Origin: CADEDH01 sp965262175
GTDB lineage: Bacteria > Actinomycetota > Acidimicrobiia > Acidimicrobiales > SZUA-35
Assembly: GCA_965262175.1 (NCBI GenBank)
Contig: CBDHES010000022.1
Span: 353,753-417,752, forward strand
Reading direction: 5' to 3'
DNA: 64,000 bases
Shown: positions 50,722-58,337 of the stretch, piece after piece
Layout: every line of letters begins with the position of its first letter
How positions within the stretch are numbered: position 1 is the first letter of the stretch
Made by a program: the position numbers and the translations under genes
Notes under the pieces: generated by a model
What the model saw: the letters and a program-made list of their open reading frames with translations, nothing else
What the model was told of the DNA's origin: nothing
Database searches by the model: none

Positions 50722-51090
50722 ATGACCACCCTCGTCCCCTATCTCACCTTCGCCGATGGCGACGTCTCCCTCCGGTTCCTGACGACCGTCCTCGGGTTCG
50801 AGGTCGTGACCGAGCAACGCGGCGAAGCCGACGAGGTCGTCCACGCCGAGCTGCGGCGGGGCGAGGCGGTCATCATGGGCGGGGCCGGCGAGGCGACGAC
50901 CGGCACCGCCCCCGGCCTCTACCTGGTGGTCGACGACGTCGCCGCAACCTACGAGGCGGCTCTGGCCGCCGGTGCCACGTCGGGCTACCCGCCCGAACAG
51001 ACCGAGTGGGGCACCGACCGGGCCCGGCTCGTCGATCCCGACGGACACGAGTGGACGGTGGGGACCTACGTCCCCGGCCAGTCCTGGTGA
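50722..51090 (+). CDS. VOC/glyoxalase-family protein
   Basis: This 122-residue single-unit VOC protein contains VPYLTFADGDVSLRFLTTVLGFEVV, VVHAELRRGEAVIMGG, LYLVVDDVAATYEAALAAGA, and the C-terminal RARLVDPDGHEWTVGTYV. The residues at metal positions (His in HAEL, Glu in HEWT) are partly kept. It may act in detoxification or as an antibiotic-binding protein; PhnB/YkcA-like sequences look alike. GAGGT precedes ATG 50722. It follows the rhodanese gene closely. Confidence 0.85.
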   Translation: MTTLVPYLTFADGDVSLRFLTTVLGFEVVTEQRGEADEVVHAELRRGEAVIMGGAGEATTGTAPGLYLVVDDVAATYEAALAAGATSGYPPEQTEWGTDRARLVDPDGHEWTVGTYVPGQSW

Positions 51091-51178
51091 CCGTCCGCCG
51101 GTCGGCGCTCAACCGCAGGAGCCGGCGCCGCTAGGGCTGGGCGTGCGATCCGGTGCCGGTCTCTGCTTGGCTGTTCCC

Positions 51179-52036
51179 ATGCTGACCAGGGGCCGGGACC
51201 GGATCTACCTCAGGTGGCGAGACGACGACGAGGCCCCCGAGGCGAGCCGTCACCTGCAACGGGAGGGCTGGGTCCTGCTCCCGTCGGTGCTCGACCCCGA
51301 TGAGGTCGCCGCCTTGTCGACCGACGTCGAGCGGGTGTTCGCCACCTACCCGCCCGACGGCCGACGACCCGAGCGGGACCTGGTCGAGGCCGAACAGTTC
51401 CGGTACGAGATGCTGAACCGGTCCGGACCCTGCCAGCAGGTGGCCGGCCACCGCCGGATCCTCGATGTCGTGGAGCCCCTCCTGGGTGAGGACTGCCACA
51501 TCATCGCCAACACGGCCTGGCGCAATCCGGCCGACGTCGAGCACACCCACGGCGGCGGCGGGTGGCACATCGATGCCGGACCCCACGTGCCGCTCCCCCC
51601 GGGCGTCGACTGGGACGAGCGGATCCCCCACCCGGTGTTCGCCGTCGCCTGCCACGTCCTCCTTCGGGACTGCCCCATCGAGTGCGGCCCGACCGGGGTC
51701 ATCCCCCGGAGCCACCTGTCGGGCGCACCACCGCCCGCCGATCGTCGAACCGACCCGACCTTGGGCTGGCGGGGCAACGAGCCGGTGACCCTGGCCGCAG
51801 CGGCCGGCGACATACAGCTCTTCGTGTCCGACGTCTGGCACCGCCGGATGCCGACCGGCCCCGGCGACGCCGGCCGGTTCTTCCTCCAGATCCACTACGG
51901 CCGGCGGGACATCGCCCAACGGATCCGGACGACCGAAGCCACCAACCACGTCGCCCCGGAGGCTGTGGAGCGTGCCACGTCGGAGCGGGACCGGACGCTG
52001 ATCGGCCTTCATCGCCCCTTCTTCTACGACGGATGA
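51179..52036 (+). CDS. Phytanoyl-CoA dioxygenase-like Fe(II) oxygenase
   Basis: This 285-residue DSBH protein has the iron His-x-Asp in GGGGWHIDAGPHVPL, a distal His in VSDVWHRRMPTG and a following Arg in GRFFLQIHYGRRD. A helical N-terminus (LQREGWVLLPSVLDPDEVAALS) is typical of PhyH enzymes. ATG 51179 is the first ATG with good coding use; no strong promoter motif or SD is seen. Its end overlaps the stop of the convergent sigma-factor gene by 13 nt. It is only distantly related to the PhyH-like gene at 12201. Confidence 0.84.
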   Translation: MLTRGRDRIYLRWRDDDEAPEASRHLQREGWVLLPSVLDPDEVAALSTDVERVFATYPPDGRRPERDLVEAEQFRYEMLNRSGPCQQVAGHRRILDVVEPLLGEDCHIIANTAWRNPADVEHTHGGGGWHIDAGPHVPLPPGVDWDERIPHPVFAVACHVLLRDCPIECGPTGVIPRSHLSGAPPPADRRTDPTLGWRGNEPVTLAAAAGDIQLFVSDVWHRRMPTGPGDAGRFFLQIHYGRRDIAQRIRTTEATNHVAPEAVERATSERDRTLIGLHRPFFYDG

Positions 52037-53019
52037 CCCTCGCCGACCGATGACGCCGGCGGTTCACCGGGGGCGGCATCGGCGACCGACGGCCCGGACG
52101 GCGGCCGACGACCGAGCTTGTCAGGGTTGCCGATCCCGTGGATCGCCACCACCCGTCCCTCGGCAACCACCAGGGCCGCCGCCGCCACCAGGTGACCCGA
52201 CGACCGGATGACCAGTCCCGGTTCGCCGTTGACCGTCTCGACCCCGAACGTGACCGGACGGCTTCGGAACACGTTGACCAGCAGGCGGGCGATCGACTCG
52301 GCACCGACCAGCGGCCGGAGTGGCGCTCCAGGGAGCATCCCGCCCGAGTCGAAGTCGCCGACGGCGTCGGGAGCGAGCACCTCGACCAGAGCCTCGACGG
52401 TCCCGGTAGCACAGGCGGCGGCGAACCGCCGGGCGACCCGCTCCAGTTCCCCGTGGTCGACGGCGGCCGGCACCTCCGGGTCGGATCGGACCTTTCGCCG
52501 GGCCCGGCTGGCCAGCTGACGGCACGCCACCGGTGACCGCCCGACGGCCTGGGCCACCTCGTCGAACGGGAGCCCGAAGAAGTCGTGGAGCACCAGCGCC
52601 ACTCGCTCGGCCGGGGTCAACCGATCGAGGACGACGAGGAGCGCCAGACGGACGGTCTCGTCGAGCGTGACCCGGTCGGCCGGATCGGGATCGACGTTCT
52701 CGCCGCCGACCGACGGAACCGACCCGACGATCGGCTCGGGCAACCACGGGCCGACGTAGGCCCGACGACGGAGGTCGGCCGACCGAAGCCGATCGAGGCA
52801 GATTCGGCTGGCCACCCGGACCAGCCACCCGGTCGGGTCGTCGATCGTGGAACGGTCGGCGGCGACCAGCCGAGCGAACGCCTCGTCGGCGGCATCGGTC
52901 GCCTCGGCCACCGAGCCGAGCATGCGGTAGCCGAGATCGACCAGGCGGGGCCGGGCCACCCGCCAGAGGTCGTCGATGGTCGGGTCGGCCGAGGTCGGCG
53001 GCCGGGATGGCGAGCTCAT
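52024..53019 (-). CDS. ECF41-family sigma factor with C-terminal SnoaL-like domain
   Basis: This 331-residue sigma factor has sigma-2 (DLWRVARPRLVDLGYRMLGS to about 85), the family linker YVGPWLPEP (88-96), sigma-4 (LTPAERVALVLHDFFGLPFDEVAQAVG) and a SnoaL-like extension of about 150 residues. NPDKL (298-302) and DSGGM (224-228, in place of the usual DGGGK) are ECF41 extension motifs. In this family the extension tunes sigma activity and replaces an anti-sigma factor. ATG 53019 lies 8 nt after a CGTC -10 with TGTCACA 16 nt further up, the family's own promoter, so the gene is probably autoregulated and leaderless. GTG 53055 is an alternative start. Confidence 0.92.
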   Translation of the reverse strand: MSSPSRPPTSADPTIDDLWRVARPRLVDLGYRMLGSVAEATDAADEAFARLVAADRSTIDDPTGWLVRVASRICLDRLRSADLRRRAYVGPWLPEPIVGSVPSVGGENVDPDPADRVTLDETVRLALLVVLDRLTPAERVALVLHDFFGLPFDEVAQAVGRSPVACRQLASRARRKVRSDPEVPAAVDHGELERVARRFAAACATGTVEALVEVLAPDAVGDFDSGGMLPGAPLRPLVGAESIARLLVNVFRSRPVTFGVETVNGEPGLVIRSSGHLVAAAALVVAEGRVVAIHGIGNPDKLGRRPPSGPSVADAAPGEPPASSVGEGHPS

Positions 53020-53027
53020 GACTGTTG

Positions 53028-53054
53028 GACGGGCGTCGCCCTCCGGATGTGACA
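53028..53054 (-). promoter_or_regulatory. ECF41-type promoter of the sigma gene
   Basis: TGTCACA (53048-53054, minus strand) and CGTC (53028-53031) are separated by exactly 16 nt. They match the known ECF41 -35/-10 pair, and the CGTC ends 8 nt before ATG 53019. This is strong evidence for autoregulation. Confidence 0.8.
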
Positions 53055-53121
53055 CGCGACGAGTCTGACACCGGCGACGGTCGGTCGGTTGCGTCGACCG
53101 GTCGGCCCACGCCCGGCGCCC

Positions 53122-53148
53122 AGTCACATCGCGGCCACCTCGATCGTC
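53122..53148 (+). promoter_or_regulatory. ECF41-type promoter of the hydrolase
   Basis: AGTCACA (53122-53128) and CGTC (53145-53148) are separated by 16 nt, one mismatch from the ECF41 consensus. They are followed by GGAGG and ATG 53181. The same spacing as the sigma-gene promoter links the two divergent genes into one regulon. Confidence 0.72.
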
Positions 53149-53180
53149 CTCCCATCGAACCCCGACCCCGGAGGACCCCG

Positions 53181-54128
53181 ATGCGACCAACCGACCCGAC
53201 CTCATCCCTCGCCCCGACCACCGACCGACCCGACGAGTCCGAAGGGCTCGCCATCGCCCGGCCGAGCTGGCTCCCGCCGGAGCAGTGGCCGTTCGCCCTC
53301 CGTCGCTACGACCACCCCATGCCCGACGGCCGCCGGTTGGCGATCCACTACACCGACGAAGGCACGGGGCCCCCGCTGGTGCTCGTCCACGCCGGGCTCT
53401 GGTCCTTCGTGTGGCGGGATCTGATCGCCCAACTCCGTCACCGCTTCCGGTGCGTGACCCTCGACCTACCCGGATCCGGCCTCTCGGCGGGGACGGCTCG
53501 CGACGTCGACCTGCGCACCTTCACCGACGTCCTCGACGGGCTCCTCGACCATCGAAGCGTCGAGGGAGCGACGATGGTCGTCCACGACCTGGGCGGGGTG
53601 GTGGGGATCGTCAGCGCCGGCCGGCGGCCCGAGCGGGTGACCGGCATCGTGGCCGTCAACTCCTTCGCCTGGCCCCCCGACGGTCTCGCCCTCCGAGCGA
53701 TGCTCGGCCTGATGGGCAGCCGATCGATGACCTGGACGCTCGGGTCGGCCCGGACGATTCCCCGGCTCTCGGCCACCGGCCTGGGCATCGGGCGACATCT
53801 CGACCGGGACGGCCGACGGGCGTTCCGCGGCGCGTACCGTCGCCGTCCGGCCGCCCGCAGTTTCCACCGGGCCATGCGATCGGCCCGACGATCCCAGGCG
53901 CTGTTCGCCGAGGCCGATCAGGCGTTGATCACCTCGCTGGCCGACCGACCGGTGCTCACCGTCTTCGGGGAGCGCAACGATCCGTTCGGTTTCGCCGATC
54001 GATGGCGCGAACGGTTCCCCCACGCATCGAGCTGGGTCGTCGAGGGCGGGAACCACTTCCCGATGTGCGACGATCCGGTCGGCCTGGCCGAACGAGTCGC
54101 CGCCTGGTACGACGCCACCGCCGGCTGA
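53181..54128 (+). CDS. Haloalkane-dehalogenase-like alpha/beta hydrolase
   Basis: This 315-residue hydrolase shows LVLVHAGLWSFVWRDL (oxyanion and halide-side Trp78), CVTLDLPGSGLS, and a nucleophile elbow with aspartate, VVHDLGGVVG (Asp136). It also has a second acid in VFGERNDPFG and catalytic His in GGNHFPMCDDP. An Asp nucleophile fits haloalkane dehalogenases and epoxide hydrolases rather than esterases. GGAGGA precedes ATG 53181. It lies behind an ECF41-type promoter and is the probable main target of the divergent sigma factor. Confidence 0.87.
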   Translation: MRPTDPTSSLAPTTDRPDESEGLAIARPSWLPPEQWPFALRRYDHPMPDGRRLAIHYTDEGTGPPLVLVHAGLWSFVWRDLIAQLRHRFRCVTLDLPGSGLSAGTARDVDLRTFTDVLDGLLDHRSVEGATMVVHDLGGVVGIVSAGRRPERVTGIVAVNSFAWPPDGLALRAMLGLMGSRSMTWTLGSARTIPRLSATGLGIGRHLDRDGRRAFRGAYRRRPAARSFHRAMRSARRSQALFAEADQALITSLADRPVLTVFGERNDPFGFADRWRERFPHASSWVVEGGNHFPMCDDPVGLAERVAAWYDATAG

Positions 54129-54184
54129 GCCGCTCAGCGCTCAGGCGCCCTGGCGACCACCGCGGGCGACGCCGGGCGCGATGG

Positions 54185-54233
54185 CGATCCGGTCCCGGTC
54201 GAGCGCCGATCGGCGGAGGCCGGGACCGGATCG
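54185..54233. terminator. Hairpin between hydrolase and mscL
   Basis: CGATCCGGTCCCGG (54185-54198) pairs perfectly with CCGGGACCGGATCG (54220-54233) across 21 nt. It lies 8 nt past the mscL stop codon (54241) and 57 nt past the convergent hydrolase stop codon, so it may stop both transcripts. Confidence 0.65.
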
Positions 54234-54240
54234 GCGACGA

Positions 54241-54651
54241 TCAGTCGCGGGCCTTCAGCGAGTCGCGGATCTCGGTCAGCAGGTCGACCTCGGTCGGGCC
54301 GGCCTCCTCCTCGGCCTTGCCGGTCGCCCGGTTGTACGCCCGGACGAGGAGGAACACGACGAAGGCGAGGATCACGAAGCTGATGACCGTCGTGATCCAG
54401 TTCCCGATGTTGATGTAGGCCGGACCGGTCCCGATGACCTCGCCGAGCTCGTTCTTGTACTCGATGTCGCCACCGAGGCTGATCCGGATCGCGCTGAAAT
54501 CGGGGGCGCCGAAGAAGCGGGCGATGATCGGCATCAGCACGTCGTCGACGAGACCCTGGACGACCGGGGCGAAGGCCAGGGCCATGATGAGCCCGACCGC
54601 CGCCTCGAAGACGCCGCCCCGTTCGATGAACTCCCGGAATTCCTTGATCAT
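54241..54651 (-). CDS. mscL: Large-conductance mechanosensitive channel
   Basis: This 136-residue MscL has the N-terminal amphipathic helix MIKEFREFIERGGVFEAAVG, TM1 with AVGLIMALAFAPVVQGLVDDVLMP in the usual order, and a periplasmic loop. TM2 (NWITTVISFVILAFVVFLLV) and a charged C-terminal helix ending EIRDSLKARD follow. It opens under membrane tension to release solutes after osmotic downshock. A TGCACC-GGA-GGTGCA hairpin (54678-54692) lies in its leader; -10 TAGCCT lies further upstream. Confidence 0.97.
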   Translation of the reverse strand: MIKEFREFIERGGVFEAAVGLIMALAFAPVVQGLVDDVLMPIIARFFGAPDFSAIRISLGGDIEYKNELGEVIGTGPAYINIGNWITTVISFVILAFVVFLLVRAYNRATGKAEEEAGPTEVDLLTEIRDSLKARD

Positions 54652-54804
54652 GTCGTTCCACCCACTGTTCGTGTCGATGCACCGGAGGTGCAGGCCGACG
54701 CACGCTCGTCGCCCGAGGAGAGGCTAGGGCCTCGAAGCGACCACCAGGTTGACCACCGCCGACCACCAGGTGACGACCGCCGACGGCCGTGCCACCATGA
54801 TCCG

Positions 54805-56208
54805 GTGGTTCGCGACGATCCGGCCGAGCATGAGCGCGTCGTGCGGCCCGACGCTCCATCGTCCGACGCTCGCCCGGTCGGCACCGGGCCGGCCCTGGCC
54901 GATCGGCCGTGGCTCCCACCGGCGTCCGACGATCTCGTCCGATCGGTGGCGGCAGCCACGGCCTCGTCGACCCCGGCCGAGCTGGTCGACCTGGTCGAGG
55001 GGCTGATCGCCGACAATCGGGCGATCCACGACCAGCGGTGCATCAACCTCAACCCGGCCACCAACACGATGAGCCCCCGGGCCGAGGCGGCGCTGGCCGC
55101 CGGGCTGGGCTCCCGGCCGTCGCTCGGTCATCCGGGCGACAAGTACGAGATGGGCCTGGAAGCGATCGAGCGCATCGAGATCGTCGCCGCCGAGCTGGCG
55201 GCCCGGGTGTTCGGAGCGTCCCACGTCGAGGTCCGGGTCCCGTCGGGGGCGGTGGCCAACCTGGTCGGGTTCATGGCCTGCGCCCGGCCGGGCGACGCCA
55301 TCGTCGTGCCCCCGGCGACGATCGCCGGGCATGTGACCCACCACCGTCCGGGTGCGGCCGGGCTGTACGGCCTGGAGATCCACGAGGCGCCGATCGATCC
55401 CGACCGGTACACGATCGACGTCGAGGCCCTGGCACCGCTGGTGGAGCGGGTCCGGCCGGCGCTGATCACCGTCGGTACCAGCCTCAACCTGGCCCACCAC
55501 GACGTGGCCGCCATCCGCCGGGTCGCCGACCTCGTCGGGGCCCGGGTCCTCTTCGACGCAGCCCACCTCTCGGGTCCGATCGCCGGCAACGTCTGGCCCG
55601 ACCCGCTGGCCGACGGCGCCGACCTGGTGACGATGAGCACCTACAAGAGCCTCGGGGGCCCGCCCGCCGGGTTGGTCCTCACCGGCGATGCCGAGCTGGC
55701 GGAGCGGATCGAGGCCATCGTGTTCCCCGGTCTGACGGCCAACTTCGACGCCGGTAAGACGGCCGCGTTGGCCTTCACCCTGATCGACTGGATCGTCCAC
55801 GGCCGTGCCTACGCCGAGACGATGGTGGCCGCCGCCGACGCCTTGGCGAGAGCACTCGACGACGCCGGGATCGCCGTCTGGTCGGCCGAGGGGCGGGCCA
55901 CCCGATCCCACGCCCTGGCCCTGGACGCCCGACCGCTCGGCGGCGGTCATCGATCGGCCACCCGGCTCCGAGAGGCGAACCTGTTGACGTCGGCCATCGG
56001 CCTCCCGACCGGCCTCGACGATGGGGTGCGGATCGGCACCAACGAGGTCGTCCGATGGGGGGCCGAACCGACCGACATGGCAGCCCTGGCCGAGTTGGTG
56101 GCCCGGGCCGTCGCCGCCGACGACCCCCGTGCGGTCGCGGCCGACGCCACCGCCTTCCGTCGACGGTTGACCGAGCTCCGGTTCGCGGCCGGAGACGGTC
56201 CCGGCTAG
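54805..56208 (+). CDS. SHMT-like PLP-dependent enzyme
   Basis: This protein of about 467 residues is a fold-type I PLP enzyme of the serine-hydroxymethyltransferase family. It shows INLNPATNTMSPRAEAALAAG, GHPGDKYEMGLEAIERIE, RVPSGAVANLVGFMAC, VLFDAAHLSGPIAG and the PLP lysine in VTMSTYKSLGGPPAGLVLTG. Real SHMTs read TTTTHKTLRGPRGG there, so the threonine-rich strand is altered and a different aldol or beta-elimination substrate is possible. The start is uncertain: GTG 54805 has CACCAT 6 nt upstream, and GTG 54841 is an alternative. It is followed by the ACAD-like gene, with its TAGCGT promoter. Confidence 0.82.
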   Translation: MVRDDPAEHERVVRPDAPSSDARPVGTGPALADRPWLPPASDDLVRSVAAATASSTPAELVDLVEGLIADNRAIHDQRCINLNPATNTMSPRAEAALAAGLGSRPSLGHPGDKYEMGLEAIERIEIVAAELAARVFGASHVEVRVPSGAVANLVGFMACARPGDAIVVPPATIAGHVTHHRPGAAGLYGLEIHEAPIDPDRYTIDVEALAPLVERVRPALITVGTSLNLAHHDVAAIRRVADLVGARVLFDAAHLSGPIAGNVWPDPLADGADLVTMSTYKSLGGPPAGLVLTGDAELAERIEAIVFPGLTANFDAGKTAALAFTLIDWIVHGRAYAETMVAAADALARALDDAGIAVWSAEGRATRSHALALDARPLGGGHRSATRLREANLLTSAIGLPTGLDDGVRIGTNEVVRWGAEPTDMAALAELVARAVAADDPRAVAADATAFRRRLTELRFAAGDGPG

Positions 56209-56217
56209 CGTCGGGCC

Positions 56218-57390
56218 ATGGTCGACGACAGCCCCTTCCCGGCAGATCGCGCCGCAAGCCGCGCCAGCCTGCTGGCGGCGGTCGACAGCATCGCCGAGAC
56301 CATCGTCGCCAATCGGGACAAGGGGGAGGAGCTACGATCCCTGGCCCCCGAATCGGTCGAGGCCCTCCGGACCTCGGGGCTGTTCCGGCTCAAGGCGCCG
56401 CGGGACGCCGGCGGGGCCGAAGCCCACCCGGTGGTCCAGATGGACGTGATCGAAGCGATGACCCAGCTCGATCCGGCCGCCGGATGGTGCATGTTCATCA
56501 CCAGCGCCGTCGCCGGTGGCGCGTTGGCCCGCCTTCCCGACGACGGCCTGGCCGACGTCGCGGCCAACGGGTTCCCGTTCATGGCCGGCAGCCTGCGTCC
56601 CGGGGGCTCCGCCCGTCGGGTGGCCGACGGATATCGGGTCTCGGGTCGATGGGCCTGGGGCAGCGGGGTGTCGCACGCCGACTGGGTCATGGTGCCGGTC
56701 CTGACCGAGGACGGGCCCGGTCCGGTGGTCAGCGTGGTGGTGCCGACCACCGAGGTCACCGTGCACGACACGTGGCACGTCCTCGGCATGAAGGGGACCG
56801 GCAGTGCGGACTACGAGCTCGACGATGTCTTCGTTCCCGACCGGCTGGCCTACGACCCGGCCCGGGGGCCGATCCAACGAGGGGGCCCGCTCTACCGACT
56901 CGGCATGCCGGGCTACGTGGTCAACGAGCACGGCTCGTTCGCCTACGCCCTCGCCCGGTTGGCGCTCGAGGAGATGACGGCCACCGCCATCGCCAAGCGG
57001 CGGGGCTACTCGTCGCCGACCACGATCGCCGACCGTGAGGTCTTCCAGCGCACGCTCGGCCGAGCCGACCTGCGGATCAACGCCTGCCGGCTGCTCATGG
57101 CCGACGTCATCGAGCGGTTGTTCGATGCCGCAGCCACCACCGGCCACCCACCGCCCGAACTCCAGGCCGAGGCTCGGGCCGCCGCGGTGTGGTGCACCGA
57201 CGAGGCGCTCGACGTGGTCGGGTCACTGTTCCGCTACGCCGGAGGGAGCGCCGTCATGCTCGACAGCATCCTGCAGCGATGCCTGCGGGACCTCTACACC
57301 GTCCAATCCCACCTGGTGGTCAGCGACGTGGCCTACGAGACCCGCGGCCAGCTGCTGCTGGGCCTGATCGACGACGCCCCGATCCGTTGA
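56218..57390 (+). CDS. HsaA-like flavin-dependent monooxygenase (acyl-CoA dehydrogenase fold)
   Basis: This 390-residue protein has the acyl-CoA dehydrogenase fold: SVEALRTSGLFRLKAPRDAGG, DPAAGWCMFITSAVAGGAL, GYRVSGRWAWGSGVSHADWVM and VLGMKGTGSADYELDDVFVPD. It lacks the dehydrogenase catalytic Glu, and its pattern fits group-D flavin monooxygenases such as HsaA. These need reduced flavin from a partner reductase. TAGCGT (56206-56211) ends 6 nt before ATG 56218. Its stop overlaps the LLM start (TTGA). Confidence 0.87.
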   Translation: MVDDSPFPADRAASRASLLAAVDSIAETIVANRDKGEELRSLAPESVEALRTSGLFRLKAPRDAGGAEAHPVVQMDVIEAMTQLDPAAGWCMFITSAVAGGALARLPDDGLADVAANGFPFMAGSLRPGGSARRVADGYRVSGRWAWGSGVSHADWVMVPVLTEDGPGPVVSVVVPTTEVTVHDTWHVLGMKGTGSADYELDDVFVPDRLAYDPARGPIQRGGPLYRLGMPGYVVNEHGSFAYALARLALEEMTATAIAKRRGYSSPTTIADREVFQRTLGRADLRINACRLLMADVIERLFDAAATTGHPPPELQAEARAAAVWCTDEALDVVGSLFRYAGGSAVMLDSILQRCLRDLYTVQSHLVVSDVAYETRGQLLLGLIDDAPIR

Positions 57391-58334
57391 CCATCTCCTC
57401 GTCGCCCCCCGAATGGCGCTCGAACGGCTCGCTCCAGGTCGGGATGACGCCGCCGTGGGACCTCTGGTCGCTGGAGCCGGACGAGCAGCGCCGCCGGCTG
57501 GCGGCGGTGGCCGACGCCGGGATCGACCACCTGTTCACCGCCGATCATGTCAGCTTCCACGACGGCTCGGGGATCGACGGCCTCATCGAGCTGGCCGCCC
57601 TGAGCGGTGTCGAACCCCGCCTCGGGCTGCACCTGGGCGTGTACCTCCTGGCCCTCCGGCACCCGATGGCGGTGGCCCGCCAGATCTCGACGCTGGCCAA
57701 CGCGGCCCCCGGTCGCCTGGTGGTGGGGATCGGGGTCGGGGGCGAGGATCGCCACGAGATCGAGGTCTGCGACGTCGACCCCCGGACCCGGGGCCGGCGG
57801 ACCGACGCCTCGCTGTCCATCGTCCGGCGGCTGTTGGACGGGGAGACGGTCGATGGTGACGGCGAGTTCTTCGGGTTCGAGCGGGGTCGCATCAAGCCCC
57901 GTCCCGACCCGCCGGTGCCGTTCCTGGTCGGCGGGCGAAGCGACGCCGCCATCGGCCGGGCGGCCCGACTCGGAGACGGATGGCTCGCGACGTGGTGTTC
58001 GGCCCGGCGGTACGCCGAAGGGGTGGCCGCCGTGGGATCGGCAGCCCCCGATCGGGTCGAGCCCTGGCACCATGGGCTCCAATCGTGGGTCGGGGTCGGG
58101 CGGGACCGCGACGAGGCCCGCAGCTGTGTGGCGACGGCCATGGAGCGCTTCTACGGGATCGGTTTCGACCGGTTCGAGCGCTACACCCCCTATGGCAGCC
58201 CGATCGAGATCGCCGACTTCCTCCGACCCTACGTCGACGCCGGAGCCTCGATCCTCAACCTGACGGCCTGTGGGCCCGATCGTGCCTCCGAGATCGACGC
58301 GGTGGCCGAGGTCGCCGACCTTCTCCGCCGCTGA
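57387..58334 (+). CDS. LLM-class (F420-type) oxidoreductase
   Basis: This 315-residue LLM shows LQVGMTPPWDLWSL, GIDHLFTADHVSFHDGSG, LGVYLLALRHPMAVARQI, GRLVVGIGVGGEDRHEIE and PVPFLVGGRSDAAIGRAARLGDGW. TTG 57387 is chosen because it overlaps the preceding stop codon (TTGA) and because ATG 57444 would cut away the first beta strand. It is translated with the HsaA-like monooxygenase, so the pair may work in one pathway. Confidence 0.84.
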   Translation: MTISSSPPEWRSNGSLQVGMTPPWDLWSLEPDEQRRRLAAVADAGIDHLFTADHVSFHDGSGIDGLIELAALSGVEPRLGLHLGVYLLALRHPMAVARQISTLANAAPGRLVVGIGVGGEDRHEIEVCDVDPRTRGRRTDASLSIVRRLLDGETVDGDGEFFGFERGRIKPRPDPPVPFLVGGRSDAAIGRAARLGDGWLATWCSARRYAEGVAAVGSAAPDRVEPWHHGLQSWVGVGRDRDEARSCVATAMERFYGIGFDRFERYTPYGSPIEIADFLRPYVDAGASILNLTACGPDRASEIDAVAEVADLLRR

Positions 58335-58337
58335 CCG

